Source: an uncultured Collinsella sp. (GTDB lineage Bacteria; Actinomycetota; Coriobacteriia; Coriobacteriales; Coriobacteriaceae). Taken from it: a stretch of 14,122 nucleotides of DNA. The position numbers were made by a program, and so were the translations under genes. Under the pieces are notes generated by a model. That model saw nothing but the letters and a program-made list of their open reading frames with translations, was not told where the DNA came from and searched no databases. The stretch lies in NCBI GenBank assembly GCA_902495265.1, contig CABUWR010000014.1, positions 1-14,122 on the forward strand. The letters run 5' to 3'. Below are positions 1-10,104 of the stretch, in pieces (the first letter of the stretch is position 1; each line of letters begins with the position of its first letter).

Positions 1-385
1 CGTCGAACGAGCGGCGCTCAAAGTGCTCGCGTGCGCGGTTGCGCTCATGCGTAGAAGACGCCTGCAAGATAACGGGCAGATAGGACGACTCCGACAGTTC
101 CTCGGTAATGCCGCTCAAAAACTCGCTATAGGTGGGGTCGCTGAAGAGTTCACTCAGGGGCTCGGTCACGAGCACGGCGATGATTTCCGTGCGCCCGACA
201 GCGAGCGCTCGGCCACGAGCGTTGGGGACAAAATTGACTTCCTTGGCCGCCGCGCGGACGCGCTTTTTGGTTTCCTCGCTAATGCGGGGCGAATCGTTGA
301 GGGCGCGCGATGCCGTGGAGCGCGACACGCCGGCAGCTGCGGCAACCTCGGCAAGCGTAGGTGCGGTGCGAACTGGTTGGGTCAT
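1..385 (-). CDS. LacI-family transcriptional regulator, N-terminal part (runs off the window)
   Basis: The minus strand reads an uninterrupted frame of 128 codons from ATG at 385-383 to the left edge, so the C-terminal part is missing. Residues 10-30 form a LacI-type helix-turn-helix (TLAEVAAAAGVS, then RSTASRALN), followed by the hinge (about 50-65) and the start of the sugar-binding domain (TEIIAVLVTEPLSELF). An AGGAG ribosome-binding site (395-391) lies 5 bases before the start. The usual TVS of the recognition helix is TAS here. The gene is divergent from ebgA and shares with it a spacer rich in CG-centred palindromes, so it is the best candidate repressor of ebgAC, analogous to E. coli EbgR. 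The family is seen directly; the target and the inducer (a beta-galactoside) are inferred. Confidence 0.9.
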   Translation of the reverse strand, partial: MTQPVRTAPTLAEVAAAAGVSRSTASRALNDSPRISEETKKRVRAAAKEVNFVPNARGRALAVGRTEIIAVLVTEPLSELFSDPTYSEFLSGITEELSESSYLPVILQASSTHERNRAREHFERRSFD

Positions 386-587
386 GGCGTCTCCTGGAAA
401 ATGTGGTCGATGTTGTCACTGATACGGGCTGGTGCGGATACAGCTTACTATAGTGCGCCTGAACAGCGTTCATGATATCCGGTGACCGGTGTCGTTTTGC
501 AACCAAGCCGAAATCGAATACGTCTCGTGTGGGTGAGATATCAGCGGGCGTGGAGGTTGCCTACGAGCTTAAGAACGATGTCTTGCG
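386..587. other. Upstream half of the lacI/ebgA divergent spacer, no gene
   Basis: No coding frame with a ribosome-binding site and recognisable protein is present. A TATAGT hexamer on the minus strand (452-447) could be the -10 of the lacI gene, but no convincing -35 lies at the right distance. A half-site word GGTTGCAAAACG occurs on the minus strand (504-493). It shares GGTTGCA with the right half of the operators nearer ebgA and could be an autoregulatory half-site. Confidence 0.4.
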
Positions 588-605
588 CTGAGTGTCGATA
601 CTCAG
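588..605. promoter_or_regulatory. 18-bp near-perfect palindrome with central TCGA, LacI-type operator candidate
   Basis: CTGAGTGTCGATACTCAG matches its reverse complement at 16 of 18 positions and has the central CG typical of LacI-family operators. Its sequence is unlike the ACAACCGGTTGCAC sites downstream, so it may serve another regulator or the lacI gene itself. As RNA it would be only a 6-bp hairpin without a T-tract, so it is not a terminator. Confidence 0.4.
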
Positions 606-620
606 GGTGACATAAGTGTC

Positions 621-642
621 CCGGTTGTACAACCGGTTGCAC
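621..642. promoter_or_regulatory. Operator site 1 upstream of ebgA (compound palindrome)
   Basis: Positions 629-642 read ACAACCGGTTGCAC, whose core CAACCGGTTG (630-639) is a perfect 10-bp palindrome. It overlaps a second perfect palindrome, CCGGTTGTACAACCGG (621-636), giving three consecutive alternating half-sites. It lies upstream of the predicted ebgA promoter. The centre-to-centre distance to site 2 is 45 bp. Confidence 0.65.
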
Positions 643-671
643 CGTTAACCCGACCAAATCGACCGTTCAGC

Positions 672-688
672 GGACAACCGGTTGCACA
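672..688. promoter_or_regulatory. Operator site 2 upstream of ebgA, overlapping the -35
   Basis: The 17 bases GGACAACCGGTTGCACA are identical to those of site 3. Both copies are preceded by ATCGACCGT (658-666 and 698-706), so sites 2 and 3 sit in a roughly 31-33-base direct repeat. The TTGCAC part doubles as the predicted -35, so occupancy should block RNA polymerase. Confidence 0.65.
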
Positions 689-711
689 GTTTTTTGCATC
701 GACCGTAAGAT
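682..711 (+). promoter_or_regulatory. Predicted ebgAC promoter
   Basis: TTGCAC (682-687) and TAAGAT (706-711) are separated by 18 bases and resemble sigma-70 -35 and -10 hexamers. Transcription would start near 718, inside operator 3, leaving a leader of about 44 bases with GAAGGAG (748-754) 7 bases before the ebgA ATG. It is predicted from sequence alone. Confidence 0.5.
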
Positions 712-713
712 AA

Positions 714-730
714 GGACAACCGGTTGCACA
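714..730. promoter_or_regulatory. Operator site 3 upstream of ebgA, over the predicted transcription start
   Basis: This is an identical copy of the 17-base word of site 2. Its centre is 42 bp (four helical turns) from that of site 2, a spacing that would favour cooperative binding or looping on the same DNA face. It ends 31 bases before the ebgA start codon. Confidence 0.65.
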
Positions 731-746
731 AGAATCACTACGATGA

Positions 747-3770
<3,024 letters not shown>

Positions 3771-3773
3771 GCC

Positions 3774-4229
3774 ATGCATGTCTTTAACTCGCGTGCCGAC
3801 TTCGATGCTCAGATGAAGTCCGTCAAGAAGTGGATGCGTACCGGCCAGGCGCTCGACGGCGTTTCTGAACTGCAGCACGATGTGGCGTACTCCATCGGCG
3901 ACTCGTTGGTGTATTGGTGGGTGAACGCCCACGAGGCCGCTACCGCCGATCTGGTCGGTCACCGTCGCTATCATGCCGTGCTCGCCCCGCTTGACGGCGA
4001 CCTGACTGTCGAGGTTGCCCCCAAGGCAGGCCTCACCTGCACCCGCGCCTACAGCGATATCGATGATCGCGAGCGCTTTGAGGGTACGGGGGAGACTGTG
4101 ACGATTCCCGCCGGCGGCGTTGCCGTCGTCGAAATTGACGAGGCATACCGTGTCGTGTCCGATGCCACGGATCCCCGCGTCGTGGTGCTGCACGTGACGG
4201 TTGAAGGATATTCCTTCCCCAACAAGTAG
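3774..4229 (+). CDS. ebgC: Ebg beta-galactosidase small (beta) subunit, YhcH/YjgK/YiaL (DUF386) family
   Basis: This 151-residue protein covers the whole YhcH/YjgK/YiaL family. Stretches shared with E. coli EbgC as I recall it include VAYSIGDSLVY (37-47), GHRRYHAV (62-69), the APK at 82-84, DDRE (97-100), GTGETV (104-109), IDEAYR (121-126) and the ending VTVEGYSFPNK. In E. coli, EbgC binds EbgA in an alpha4-beta4 complex and is needed for full activity; the same role is inferred here. The ribosome-binding site AAGGAGG (3759-3765) lies inside the last codons of ebgA and is 8 bases from the ATG, so the two genes are co-transcribed and probably translationally coupled, suiting a fixed subunit ratio. 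Confidence 0.92.
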   Translation: MHVFNSRADFDAQMKSVKKWMRTGQALDGVSELQHDVAYSIGDSLVYWWVNAHEAATADLVGHRRYHAVLAPLDGDLTVEVAPKAGLTCTRAYSDIDDRERFEGTGETVTIPAGGVAVVEIDEAYRVVSDATDPRVVVLHVTVEGYSFPNK

Positions 4230-4233
4230 TATT

Positions 4234-4346
4234 CGTCCGCCTGGACGTTTGCTTCGCGCCGTTAAGGGGGATGGCTTTGTTGACTCCCTTTTCCCCATTC
4301 CCCTTAGCAGGTGCACCGTCCGTGTTTGCACTTGCAGCTCGGACGG
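4234..4346 (+). other. Structured spacer between ebgC and the permease
   Basis: Three inverted repeats follow each other. A 5-bp hairpin lies at 4234-4247. A 12-bp stem with one G-U pair joins 4263-4274 to 4295-4306 across a 20-base loop. A 7-bp stem joins 4316-4322 (CCGTCCG) to 4340-4346 (CGGACGG). None has a proper T-tract, so I do not call a classical terminator. They could slow transcription, protect the ebgAC message or form a leader for the permease gene. No clear promoter for the permease is visible. Confidence 0.5.
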
Positions 4347-4370
4347 GTTTAGATGACATTTAATAGATGA

Positions 4371-5846
<1,476 letters not shown>

Positions 5847-5893
5847 CGGCTAGGATTAATCTACGGCTGTGGAATAAATCGATTCCCTTTCCT

Positions 5894-5930
5894 AGGGAGG
5901 GGCCTTACGAGGCCCCTCCTTTTGTGTTTT
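5894..5930 (+). terminator. Rho-independent terminator after the permease
   Basis: A perfect 10-bp GC-rich stem (5896-5905 with 5910-5919) closes a TACG tetraloop and is followed by TTTT and a further T-rich run (5920-5930). It probably ends the transcript of the permease and, if read-through occurs, of ebgAC. Confidence 0.92.
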
Positions 5931-5955
5931 GGGGCATGGTTTTGACCCCCGTGTT

Positions 5956-6165
5956 CAAAAAATGCCAAATATGAGTACTGTTGCAAAAGAGGTGGCATAT
6001 TTTTCGGCCTGTCCTGAGTAAAAATGGGCTCAAAATCAATTTATCTAACCCCCTTTAAAGGGCGTTTGACGGCTTTCAACCTCTTCAAATCGCTTAAAGT
6101 AAGCAATTTGCTCTCGATTTTGCTGCTACTAAATTGGTGGCAGTACTCATATTTGCCACTTTTTG
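5956..6165. repeat. AT-richer 210-bp element bounded by 25-bp inverted repeats
   Basis: Positions 5956-5980 match the reverse complement of 6141-6165 at 23 of 25 bases, including an unbroken 15-bp core CAAATATGAGTACTG (5966-5980). The interior is clearly AT-richer than its surroundings, and a perfect 12-bp palindrome CCCTTTAAAGGG (6051-6062) sits almost at its centre. A partial echo of the repeat (CAAAAGAGGTGGCATAT) follows the left arm at about 5984-6000. I see no convincing gene inside. It could be a small non-autonomous mobile element, a folded RNA, or paired binding sites. With the terminator before it and the HPr leader after it, this accounts for the 422-base gap between the permease and the HPr gene. 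Confidence 0.6.
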
Positions 6166-6207
6166 CCCACGGGGTATCCGGAGGGGCCCTCGGCAGGCAT
6201 CTAACGC

Positions 6208-6213
6208 TACAAT
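6208..6213 (+). promoter_or_regulatory. Possible -10 box for the HPr-like gene
   Basis: TACAAT is a good -10 match 56 bases before the start codon, but the -35 region (about 6185-6190) is poor. An 8-bp palindrome CCACGTGG (6219-6226) lies where transcription would begin and might bind an activator or repressor. Confidence 0.3.
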
Positions 6214-6268
6214 AACTACCACGTGGCTGGGTTTTGCCGGCCGAATGTGCGATGCCGCGGGAGGGGAC

Positions 6269-6517
6269 ATGGTCGAGTTTACAAAGACGATTATAGATCC
6301 GTTGGGACTGCATGCCCGCCCGGTTGCGCTGCTTTATGACATTATCGCCAAGCATCGTAGTGACGTGTCGGTCAGCATCGGTGACCGCCATACCGACGGT
6401 CGCGACGTTATAGGGCTCATGGCACTCTGTGGCGAATGTGGCGAAGACGTCGTGTTCCGCGTTTCGGGCGTGGATGAGGCCTCCTGCGTCACGTCGATCA
6501 GAAACCTCTCGCTCTAA
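6269..6517 (+). CDS. HPr-like phosphocarrier protein with Asp at position 46
   Basis: This 82-residue cytoplasmic protein aligns end to end with PTS phosphocarrier HPr. The active-site motif GLHARP (13-18) puts the phosphorylatable histidine at exactly residue 15 and Arg at 17. The second motif, normally KSIMGVM with regulatory Ser46, reads RDVIGLM, so residue 46 is Asp. In Bacillus HPr, an S46D change is used as a mimic of the HprK-phosphorylated form, so this protein may be fixed in a P-Ser-like state while keeping His15. No enzyme I or HprK gene lies nearby. ATG 6269 is chosen because it gives correct HPr numbering and follows GGAGGGG (6260-6266); an in-frame ATG at 6245 would add 8 residues. 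It could be a dedicated regulatory paralogue or the ordinary HPr of a lineage lacking HprK. Confidence 0.87.
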   Translation: MVEFTKTIIDPLGLHARPVALLYDIIAKHRSDVSVSIGDRHTDGRDVIGLMALCGECGEDVVFRVSGVDEASCVTSIRNLSL

Positions 6518-6530
6518 CCTCAACAATGTG

Positions 6531-6553
6531 ACAAGGGGACAGTCCCCTTTGTT
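6531..6553 (+). repeat. Short GGGGACAGTCCCC palindrome
   Basis: AAGGGG (6533-6538) pairs with CCCCTT (6544-6549) around a 5-base loop just after the HPr-like stop codon. Fragments of related sequence occur near 9806-9832 and 12150-12165. It looks like one member of a dispersed intergenic repeat family and may help terminate transcription. Confidence 0.5.
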
Positions 6554-6570
6554 GCATAAATTGGTATGAC

Positions 6571-6613
6571 AAGGCACCGCAAAGAGATGGTCTTTGCGGT
6601 GCCTCTTTTGTTT
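6571..6613 (+). terminator. Rho-independent terminator after the HPr-like gene
   Basis: A perfect 14-bp stem (6572-6585 with 6591-6604) with a 5-base loop GATGG is followed by CTTTTGTTT. It isolates the HPr-like gene from the iron genes downstream. Confidence 0.93.
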
Positions 6614-6655
6614 CGTATAGGAAACTTTTTCGAAATCTGAATGGGGACCCTTTCC

Positions 6656-6711
6656 AAAAAGTTAACCACGTGCTAGTTTACTATAGCGAACATAGACGTG
6701 GTTAACTTTTT
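6656..6711. promoter_or_regulatory. Putative feo operator: 16-bp perfect inverted repeat around a -10 box
   Basis: AAAAAGTTAACCACGT (6656-6671) is the exact reverse complement of 6696-6711, with 24 bases between. The interval contains TACTAT (6679-6684), a plausible -10, so a repressor bound to the arms would cover the promoter. A further copy of the outer word AACTTTTT lies at 6623-6630. The arms contain AAGTTA/TAACTT, which recur as an inverted pair upstream of feoB, suggesting a common metal-responsive repressor (DtxR/IdeR or Fur type). The regulator is inferred. Confidence 0.6.
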
Positions 6712-6752
6712 ACGCGTCGATGTTGAGGACGAACTGACGTTAGGAGCAACTC

Positions 6753-6995
6753 ATGTCTTGCGGACCGCAGATGCCGGCCATGCCGCTTTCGATGGTAAAA
6801 GCGGGCGAAACCGTGCGCGTGTCTCGTGTAAAGGGCAATGAGGACATGAAACACCACCTCAAGGACCTCGGCTTTGTCGAGGGCAACGAAATCCACGTGG
6901 TGAGCTCGAGTGGTGCCAATATCATCGTCACGGTGCTGGGCGCACGCTTTGGCATCGATTCCAAGGTTGCCATGCACATCATGACCGTCGGTTAG
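6753..6995 (+). CDS. feoA: FeoA-family protein, first of two
   Basis: This 80-residue cytoplasmic SH3-like FeoA protein would be an accessory to the ferrous-iron transporter FeoB. Family features are the LSMVKAGETVRVSRVKG start of the fold, DMKHHLKDLGFVEGNEIHVV (30-49) and the closing IDSKVAMHIMTV. An extra N-terminal stretch of about 10 residues (MSCGPQMPAMP) holds a Cys and three Met and is longer than in the next FeoA. AGGAG (6742-6746) lies 6 bases before the ATG. It is first in the feo cluster, 39 bases before the second feoA, and lies behind the putative iron operator. Confidence 0.9.
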   Translation: MSCGPQMPAMPLSMVKAGETVRVSRVKGNEDMKHHLKDLGFVEGNEIHVVSSSGANIIVTVLGARFGIDSKVAMHIMTVG

Positions 6996-7034
6996 TCTGC
7001 AGCATTTCATAAAAACCGAAAGGGGGACAAGAGG

Positions 7035-7256
7035 ATGAAGACGTTGGGTGACGTTAAGGTGGGCGAGAGCTCTACCATCGTCAAGCTTCACGGTGAGGGT
7101 GCGCTTCGCCGCCACCTTATGGACTTGGGGCTCATCAAGGGCACTTCGTTCAAGGTCGTGAAGGTCGCGCCGCTCGGTGATCCGGTCGAGATCAACGTAC
7201 GCGGCTACGAGCTTTCCATCCGCAAGGAGGAGGCGGCCGTCGTCGAGGTCCAGTAA
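7035..7256 (+). CDS. feoA: FeoA-family protein, second of two
   Basis: This 73-residue protein is a standard-length FeoA: LGDVKVGESSTIVKL, then ALRRHLMDLGLIKGTSFKVVKVAPLGDPVEI and a final YELSIRKEEAAVVEV strand pair. FeoA proteins bind or regulate FeoB at the membrane. It diverges strongly from the first FeoA, so the two are probably an old pair with separate roles rather than a recent duplication. A purine-rich AGGGGG (7021-7026) lies 8 bases before the ATG, with AGAGG directly next to it. feoB follows after 123 bases that contain further regulatory structure. Confidence 0.92.
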   Translation: MKTLGDVKVGESSTIVKLHGEGALRRHLMDLGLIKGTSFKVVKVAPLGDPVEINVRGYELSIRKEEAAVVEVQ

Positions 7257-7275
7257 GGGCTTGCGACGTATATTT

Positions 7276-7311
7276 CTGCAGATAAAGTTAGGTTTTTCTA
7301 ACTTAATGCAG
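7276..7311. promoter_or_regulatory. Inverted repeat upstream of feoB, second putative iron operator
   Basis: AAGTTAG (7285-7291) and CTAACTT (7298-7304) form perfect 7-bp arms around GTTTTT, with an outer pair CTGCA/TGCAG (7276-7280 and 7307-7311). The AAGTTA/TAACTT core is the same as in the arms upstream of the first feoA. The TTAGG word loosely recalls half of a DtxR/IdeR box. It could be an operator for an internal feoB promoter or a folded leader in the feo mRNA. Confidence 0.45.
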
Positions 7312-7333
7312 CATCTTTGAAGCACATTATCCA

Positions 7334-7359
7334 GCCTGCGCGGAGAAAGCAGCGCAGGC
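7334..7359 (+). other. Hairpin in the feoB leader
   Basis: GCCTGCGC (7334-7341) pairs perfectly with GCGCAGGC (7352-7359) around a 10-base loop. It ends 20 bases before the feoB ATG and has no T-tract, so it is more likely an mRNA stability or translation element than a terminator. Confidence 0.4.
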
Positions 7360-7379
7360 ACACAAGGAAGAAGGATTGA

Positions 7380-9707
7380 ATGGCGGATTCTCAGATCCAT
7401 GTCGCGCTGGCGGGTAACCCCAACTGCGGCAAGACCACGCTTTTCAACCTGATCACCGGCGCCAACGGCTACGTTGGCAACTGGCCCGGCGTCACGGTTG
7501 AGAAAAAGGAAGCCAAGCTCCTAAGCGACAAGAACGTTACCATCACGGACCTCCCTGGCATCTACTCGCTTTCCCCCTACAGCCCCGAGGAGCAATGCTC
7601 GCGCGATTACCTCATGAGCGGCGAGCCCGATGTTGTCGTCCAAGTTGTCGATGCCACCAACCTCGAGCGTAACCTGTACCTGGCGCTTCAGGTTATCGAG
7701 ACCGGCCTGCCCGTAGTCGTCGCCCTCAACATGGCCGACTTGGTCGAGAAGAACGGCGACAAGATCGACACGGACAAGCTCTCCAAGAAGCTCGGCTGCC
7801 CGGTCATGATGATCTCGGCTCTTAAGAACAAGGGCATCAAGGAGCTTTTCGAGCAAGTCAAGAAGTCCGCTGCTTCTAAGGGCCAGGTGCCGGAGCACAA
7901 GTTCGATTCCTCCATCGAGGACGTTCTAGGCCACATCGAGAACAATCTGCCGGCGAGCGTTCCCGCCAACAAGCGCCGCTACTACGCTGTCAAGCTGTTT
8001 GAGCGCGACGCGGACGCCTGCAAGCTCATCAACCTCACCAAGGAGAAGGCCGCTCGCGTGGAGCAGCTGGTCGCCCAGTGCGAGCAGGATTGCGACGACG
8101 ACGCCGAGTCCATCATCACCGGCGAGCGTTACGGCGTGATTGCCCACATCATTGACGAGTGCCTCACCAAGGCTCCGGCAAAGATGAGCACCTCCGAGAA
8201 GATCGACCGCGTGGTTACCAACCGTATCCTGGGCCTGCCGATTTTTGTCGTCATCATGTTCTGCGTGTACTACATCGCCGTTTCCACCTTGGGTGGCACG
8301 GTGACGGACTTCACCAACGACCAGCTCTTCGGCACCGACGGCTGGTATGTGCTCGGCCAGGGTCGCGACGCCTACGACGCAGCTGTCGAGGCCGCGGGTG
8401 ACGACGCCGACTCGGTCGACCCGGCACAGTACGGCCCCTATGTCCCGGGTATCACCACCATGGTGCACGACGCCCTCGTGGCGGGTGGCACCGAGGACGG
8501 TGGCCTGGTCGATTCGCTGGTCTGCGACGGTATCGTTGGCGGCCTGGGCGCCATCTTCGGCTTTGTGCCGCAGATGTTCCTGCTGTTCGTGATGCTGTCC
8601 TTCCTGGAGGACTGCGGCTACATGGCCCGCGTCGCCTTTATCATGGACCGCGTGTTCCGCCGCTTTGGCCTGTCCGGTAAGTCGTTCATCCCCATGCTCG
8701 TGTCCTCGGGCTGCGGCGTCCCCGGCGTCATGGCCACCAAGACCATCGAGAACGAGAAGGACCGCCGCATGACGGTCATGACCACCACGTTTATTCCCTG
8801 TGGCGCCAAGCTGCCGATCATCGCCCTGCTCATGGGCTCCATCATCGGCGATTCTTCCACCACCGCCGCGTGGATCAGCCCGCTCTTCTACTTCCTGGGC
8901 GTCTTTGCCGTCATCGCCTCGGGCCTCATGCTCAAGAAGACCAAGCTCTTCGCCGGTCGCCCGACGCCGTTCGTTATGGAGCTTCCTGCCTACCACTTCC
9001 CGGCGATCCGCTCTTGGGCGCTGCACGTGTGGGAGCGCTGCTGGGCCTTTATCAAGAAGGCCGGTACGGTCATCTTTGCGTCCACTGTCGTGGTTTGGTT
9101 CCTGTCCAACTTTGGTAGCTACAACGGTTCCTTTGGCTTCCTGCCTGCGATGGACGGCATCCCCGAGGAGTTCATGGACTACTCCGTGCTCGCCATGCTG
9201 GGCAACCTGGTCGCCTGGATCTTCGCCCCGCTCGGCTTTAGCACCTGGCAGGCAACCGCGCTGACCGTCTCTGGCCTTGTGGCTAAGGAGAACGTCGTCG
9301 CAACCGCCGGTTCGCTGCTCTCCGTTGCCGACGCAGCCGAGACCGACCCGAGCCTGTGGACCGCGTTTGCCGGCATGTTCCCGACTATGGGCGCTTGCGT
9401 TGCCTTTGGCGCATTCAACCTGCTGTGCGCTCCGTGCTTCGCCGCCATGGGCACTATCCGCAACCAGATGGATTCCGGCAAGTGGACTGCGATCGCCATC
9501 GGCTACGAGTGCGCCTTTGCTTGGGTGATCGGCCTGTTCATCAACCAGTTCTACAACCTGCTTGTTTTTGGACAGTTTGGTATCTGGACGATTGTGGCCA
9601 TCGTGCTGCTGGTTGCGATGCTCTTCCAGATCTTCCGTCCCATGCCCAAGCATGCATGGACCGACGAGGACGAGACCAACACTGCTTCCGCCGCAGTTTC
9701 CGCTTAA
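7380..9707 (+). CDS. feoB: Ferrous iron transporter FeoB
   Basis: This 775-residue inner-membrane Fe(II) importer has an N-terminal G domain: G1 AGNPNCGKTT (11-20), G2 around GNWPGVTV (33-40), G3 DLPG (57-60), G4 NMAD (117-120), G5 SALKNKG (146-152). A helical spacer (about 165-265) follows, then membrane helices from about 284. The core carries both Cys-containing gate motifs, SSGCGVPGVMATKTIENEKD (442-461) and FIPCGAKLPI (471-480), and SFLEDCGYMARVAFIMDR (407-424). The loop after TM1 has an acidic stretch (about 319-355) that I do not recall from E. coli FeoB. ATG 7380 follows GAAGGA (7370-7375). The gene follows two feoA genes and ends in a strong terminator. A separate FeoC was not seen. 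Confidence 0.95.
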   Translation: MADSQIHVALAGNPNCGKTTLFNLITGANGYVGNWPGVTVEKKEAKLLSDKNVTITDLPGIYSLSPYSPEEQCSRDYLMSGEPDVVVQVVDATNLERNLYLALQVIETGLPVVVALNMADLVEKNGDKIDTDKLSKKLGCPVMMISALKNKGIKELFEQVKKSAASKGQVPEHKFDSSIEDVLGHIENNLPASVPANKRRYYAVKLFERDADACKLINLTKEKAARVEQLVAQCEQDCDDDAESIITGERYGVIAHIIDECLTKAPAKMSTSEKIDRVVTNRILGLPIFVVIMFCVYYIAVSTLGGTVTDFTNDQLFGTDGWYVLGQGRDAYDAAVEAAGDDADSVDPAQYGPYVPGITTMVHDALVAGGTEDGGLVDSLVCDGIVGGLGAIFGFVPQMFLLFVMLSFLEDCGYMARVAFIMDRVFRRFGLSGKSFIPMLVSSGCGVPGVMATKTIENEKDRRMTVMTTTFIPCGAKLPIIALLMGSIIGDSSTTAAWISPLFYFLGVFAVIASGLMLKKTKLFAGRPTPFVMELPAYHFPAIRSWALHVWERCWAFIKKAGTVIFASTVVVWFLSNFGSYNGSFGFLPAMDGIPEEFMDYSVLAMLGNLVAWIFAPLGFSTWQATALTVSGLVAKENVVATAGSLLSVADAAETDPSLWTAFAGMFPTMGACVAFGAFNLLCAPCFAAMGTIRNQMDSGKWTAIAIGYECAFAWVIGLFINQFYNLLVFGQFGIWTIVAIVLLVAMLFQIFRPMPKHAWTDEDETNTASAAVSA

Positions 9708-9736
9708 GTCCGAATAAGGATTAGCCCCTTTTCACG

Positions 9737-9770
9737 AGCCCGGGTGTCCCAGCGACACTCGGGCTTTTTG
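9737..9770 (+). terminator. Rho-independent terminator after feoB
   Basis: A 12-bp stem with one G-U pair (9737-9748 with 9754-9765) and a 5-base loop runs directly into TTTTT (9765-9769). It separates feoB from the Cys-rich membrane protein gene. Confidence 0.92.
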
Positions 9771-9805
9771 GTGGGAGAGATGTGGCGTTTCCGCAGATAA
9801 AACCG

Positions 9806-9832
9806 ACCAAAATGAACCTGTCCCTTTTTGGT
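9806..9832. repeat. ACCAAAA...TTTTGGT inverted repeat containing CCTGTCCC
   Basis: ACCAAAA (9806-9812) and TTTTGGT (9826-9832) are perfect 7-bp arms around a 13-base loop containing CCTGTCCC, the complement of GGGACAGG. It looks like a member of the same dispersed palindrome family as 6531-6553 and lies between the feoB terminator and the next gene. Confidence 0.4.
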
Positions 9833-9882
9833 AGGAGGAGAATGGGGTAAAGTAAGTGGTGGTTAACTAGAGGAGGCTTGCT

Positions 9883-10083
9883 ATGGCACCTATCGATATT
9901 GTTGTACTGGCTGTTATCGGTATTGCGTTCGTCGCCGTGTGCGTGCGCATCTACCGCAAGGGCACCTGCGCCGACTGCGCTCAGGGTGGCGTTTGCACGG
10001 GGCATTGCTCCAACAAAAAGGCGTGCGCCGCACTTAAGGGCGTGGACAAAATCGCCGAAGATTTGGGCCGCGGTATTCATTAG
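9883..10083 (+). CDS. FeoB-associated Cys-rich membrane protein
   Basis: This 66-residue protein has one N-terminal transmembrane helix (about 4-22, IDIVVLAVIGIAFVAVCVRIY) followed by a short cytoplasmic Cys cluster, CADCAQGGVC and TGHCSNKKAC (five Cys). This is the arrangement of the FeoB-associated Cys-rich family, thought to take the place of FeoC as a small FeoB partner in some bacteria; a role in handling iron or sensing the Fe-S state is inferred. The ribosome-binding site AGAGGAGG (9869-9876) lies 6 bases before the ATG. It sits behind the feoB terminator, so it needs read-through or its own promoter. GTGGTTAACT (9859-9868) just upstream is identical to a word in the feoA operator, hinting at shared regulation. 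Confidence 0.87.
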   Translation: MAPIDIVVLAVIGIAFVAVCVRIYRKGTCADCAQGGVCTGHCSNKKACAALKGVDKIAEDLGRGIH

Positions 10084-10104
10084 CCGACCGGCGTTTGGGT
10101 ATGT

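Noticed and set aside
6024..6215. 63-codon frame with a hydrophobic stretch inside the AT-rich element
   Set aside because: There is no ribosome-binding site, it crosses the inverted-repeat arm, and the sequence resembles no known small protein.
7926..9653. 575-codon open frame opposite feoB
   Set aside because: It is a shadow of feoB; its His/Gly/Asp-rich sequence has no domain.
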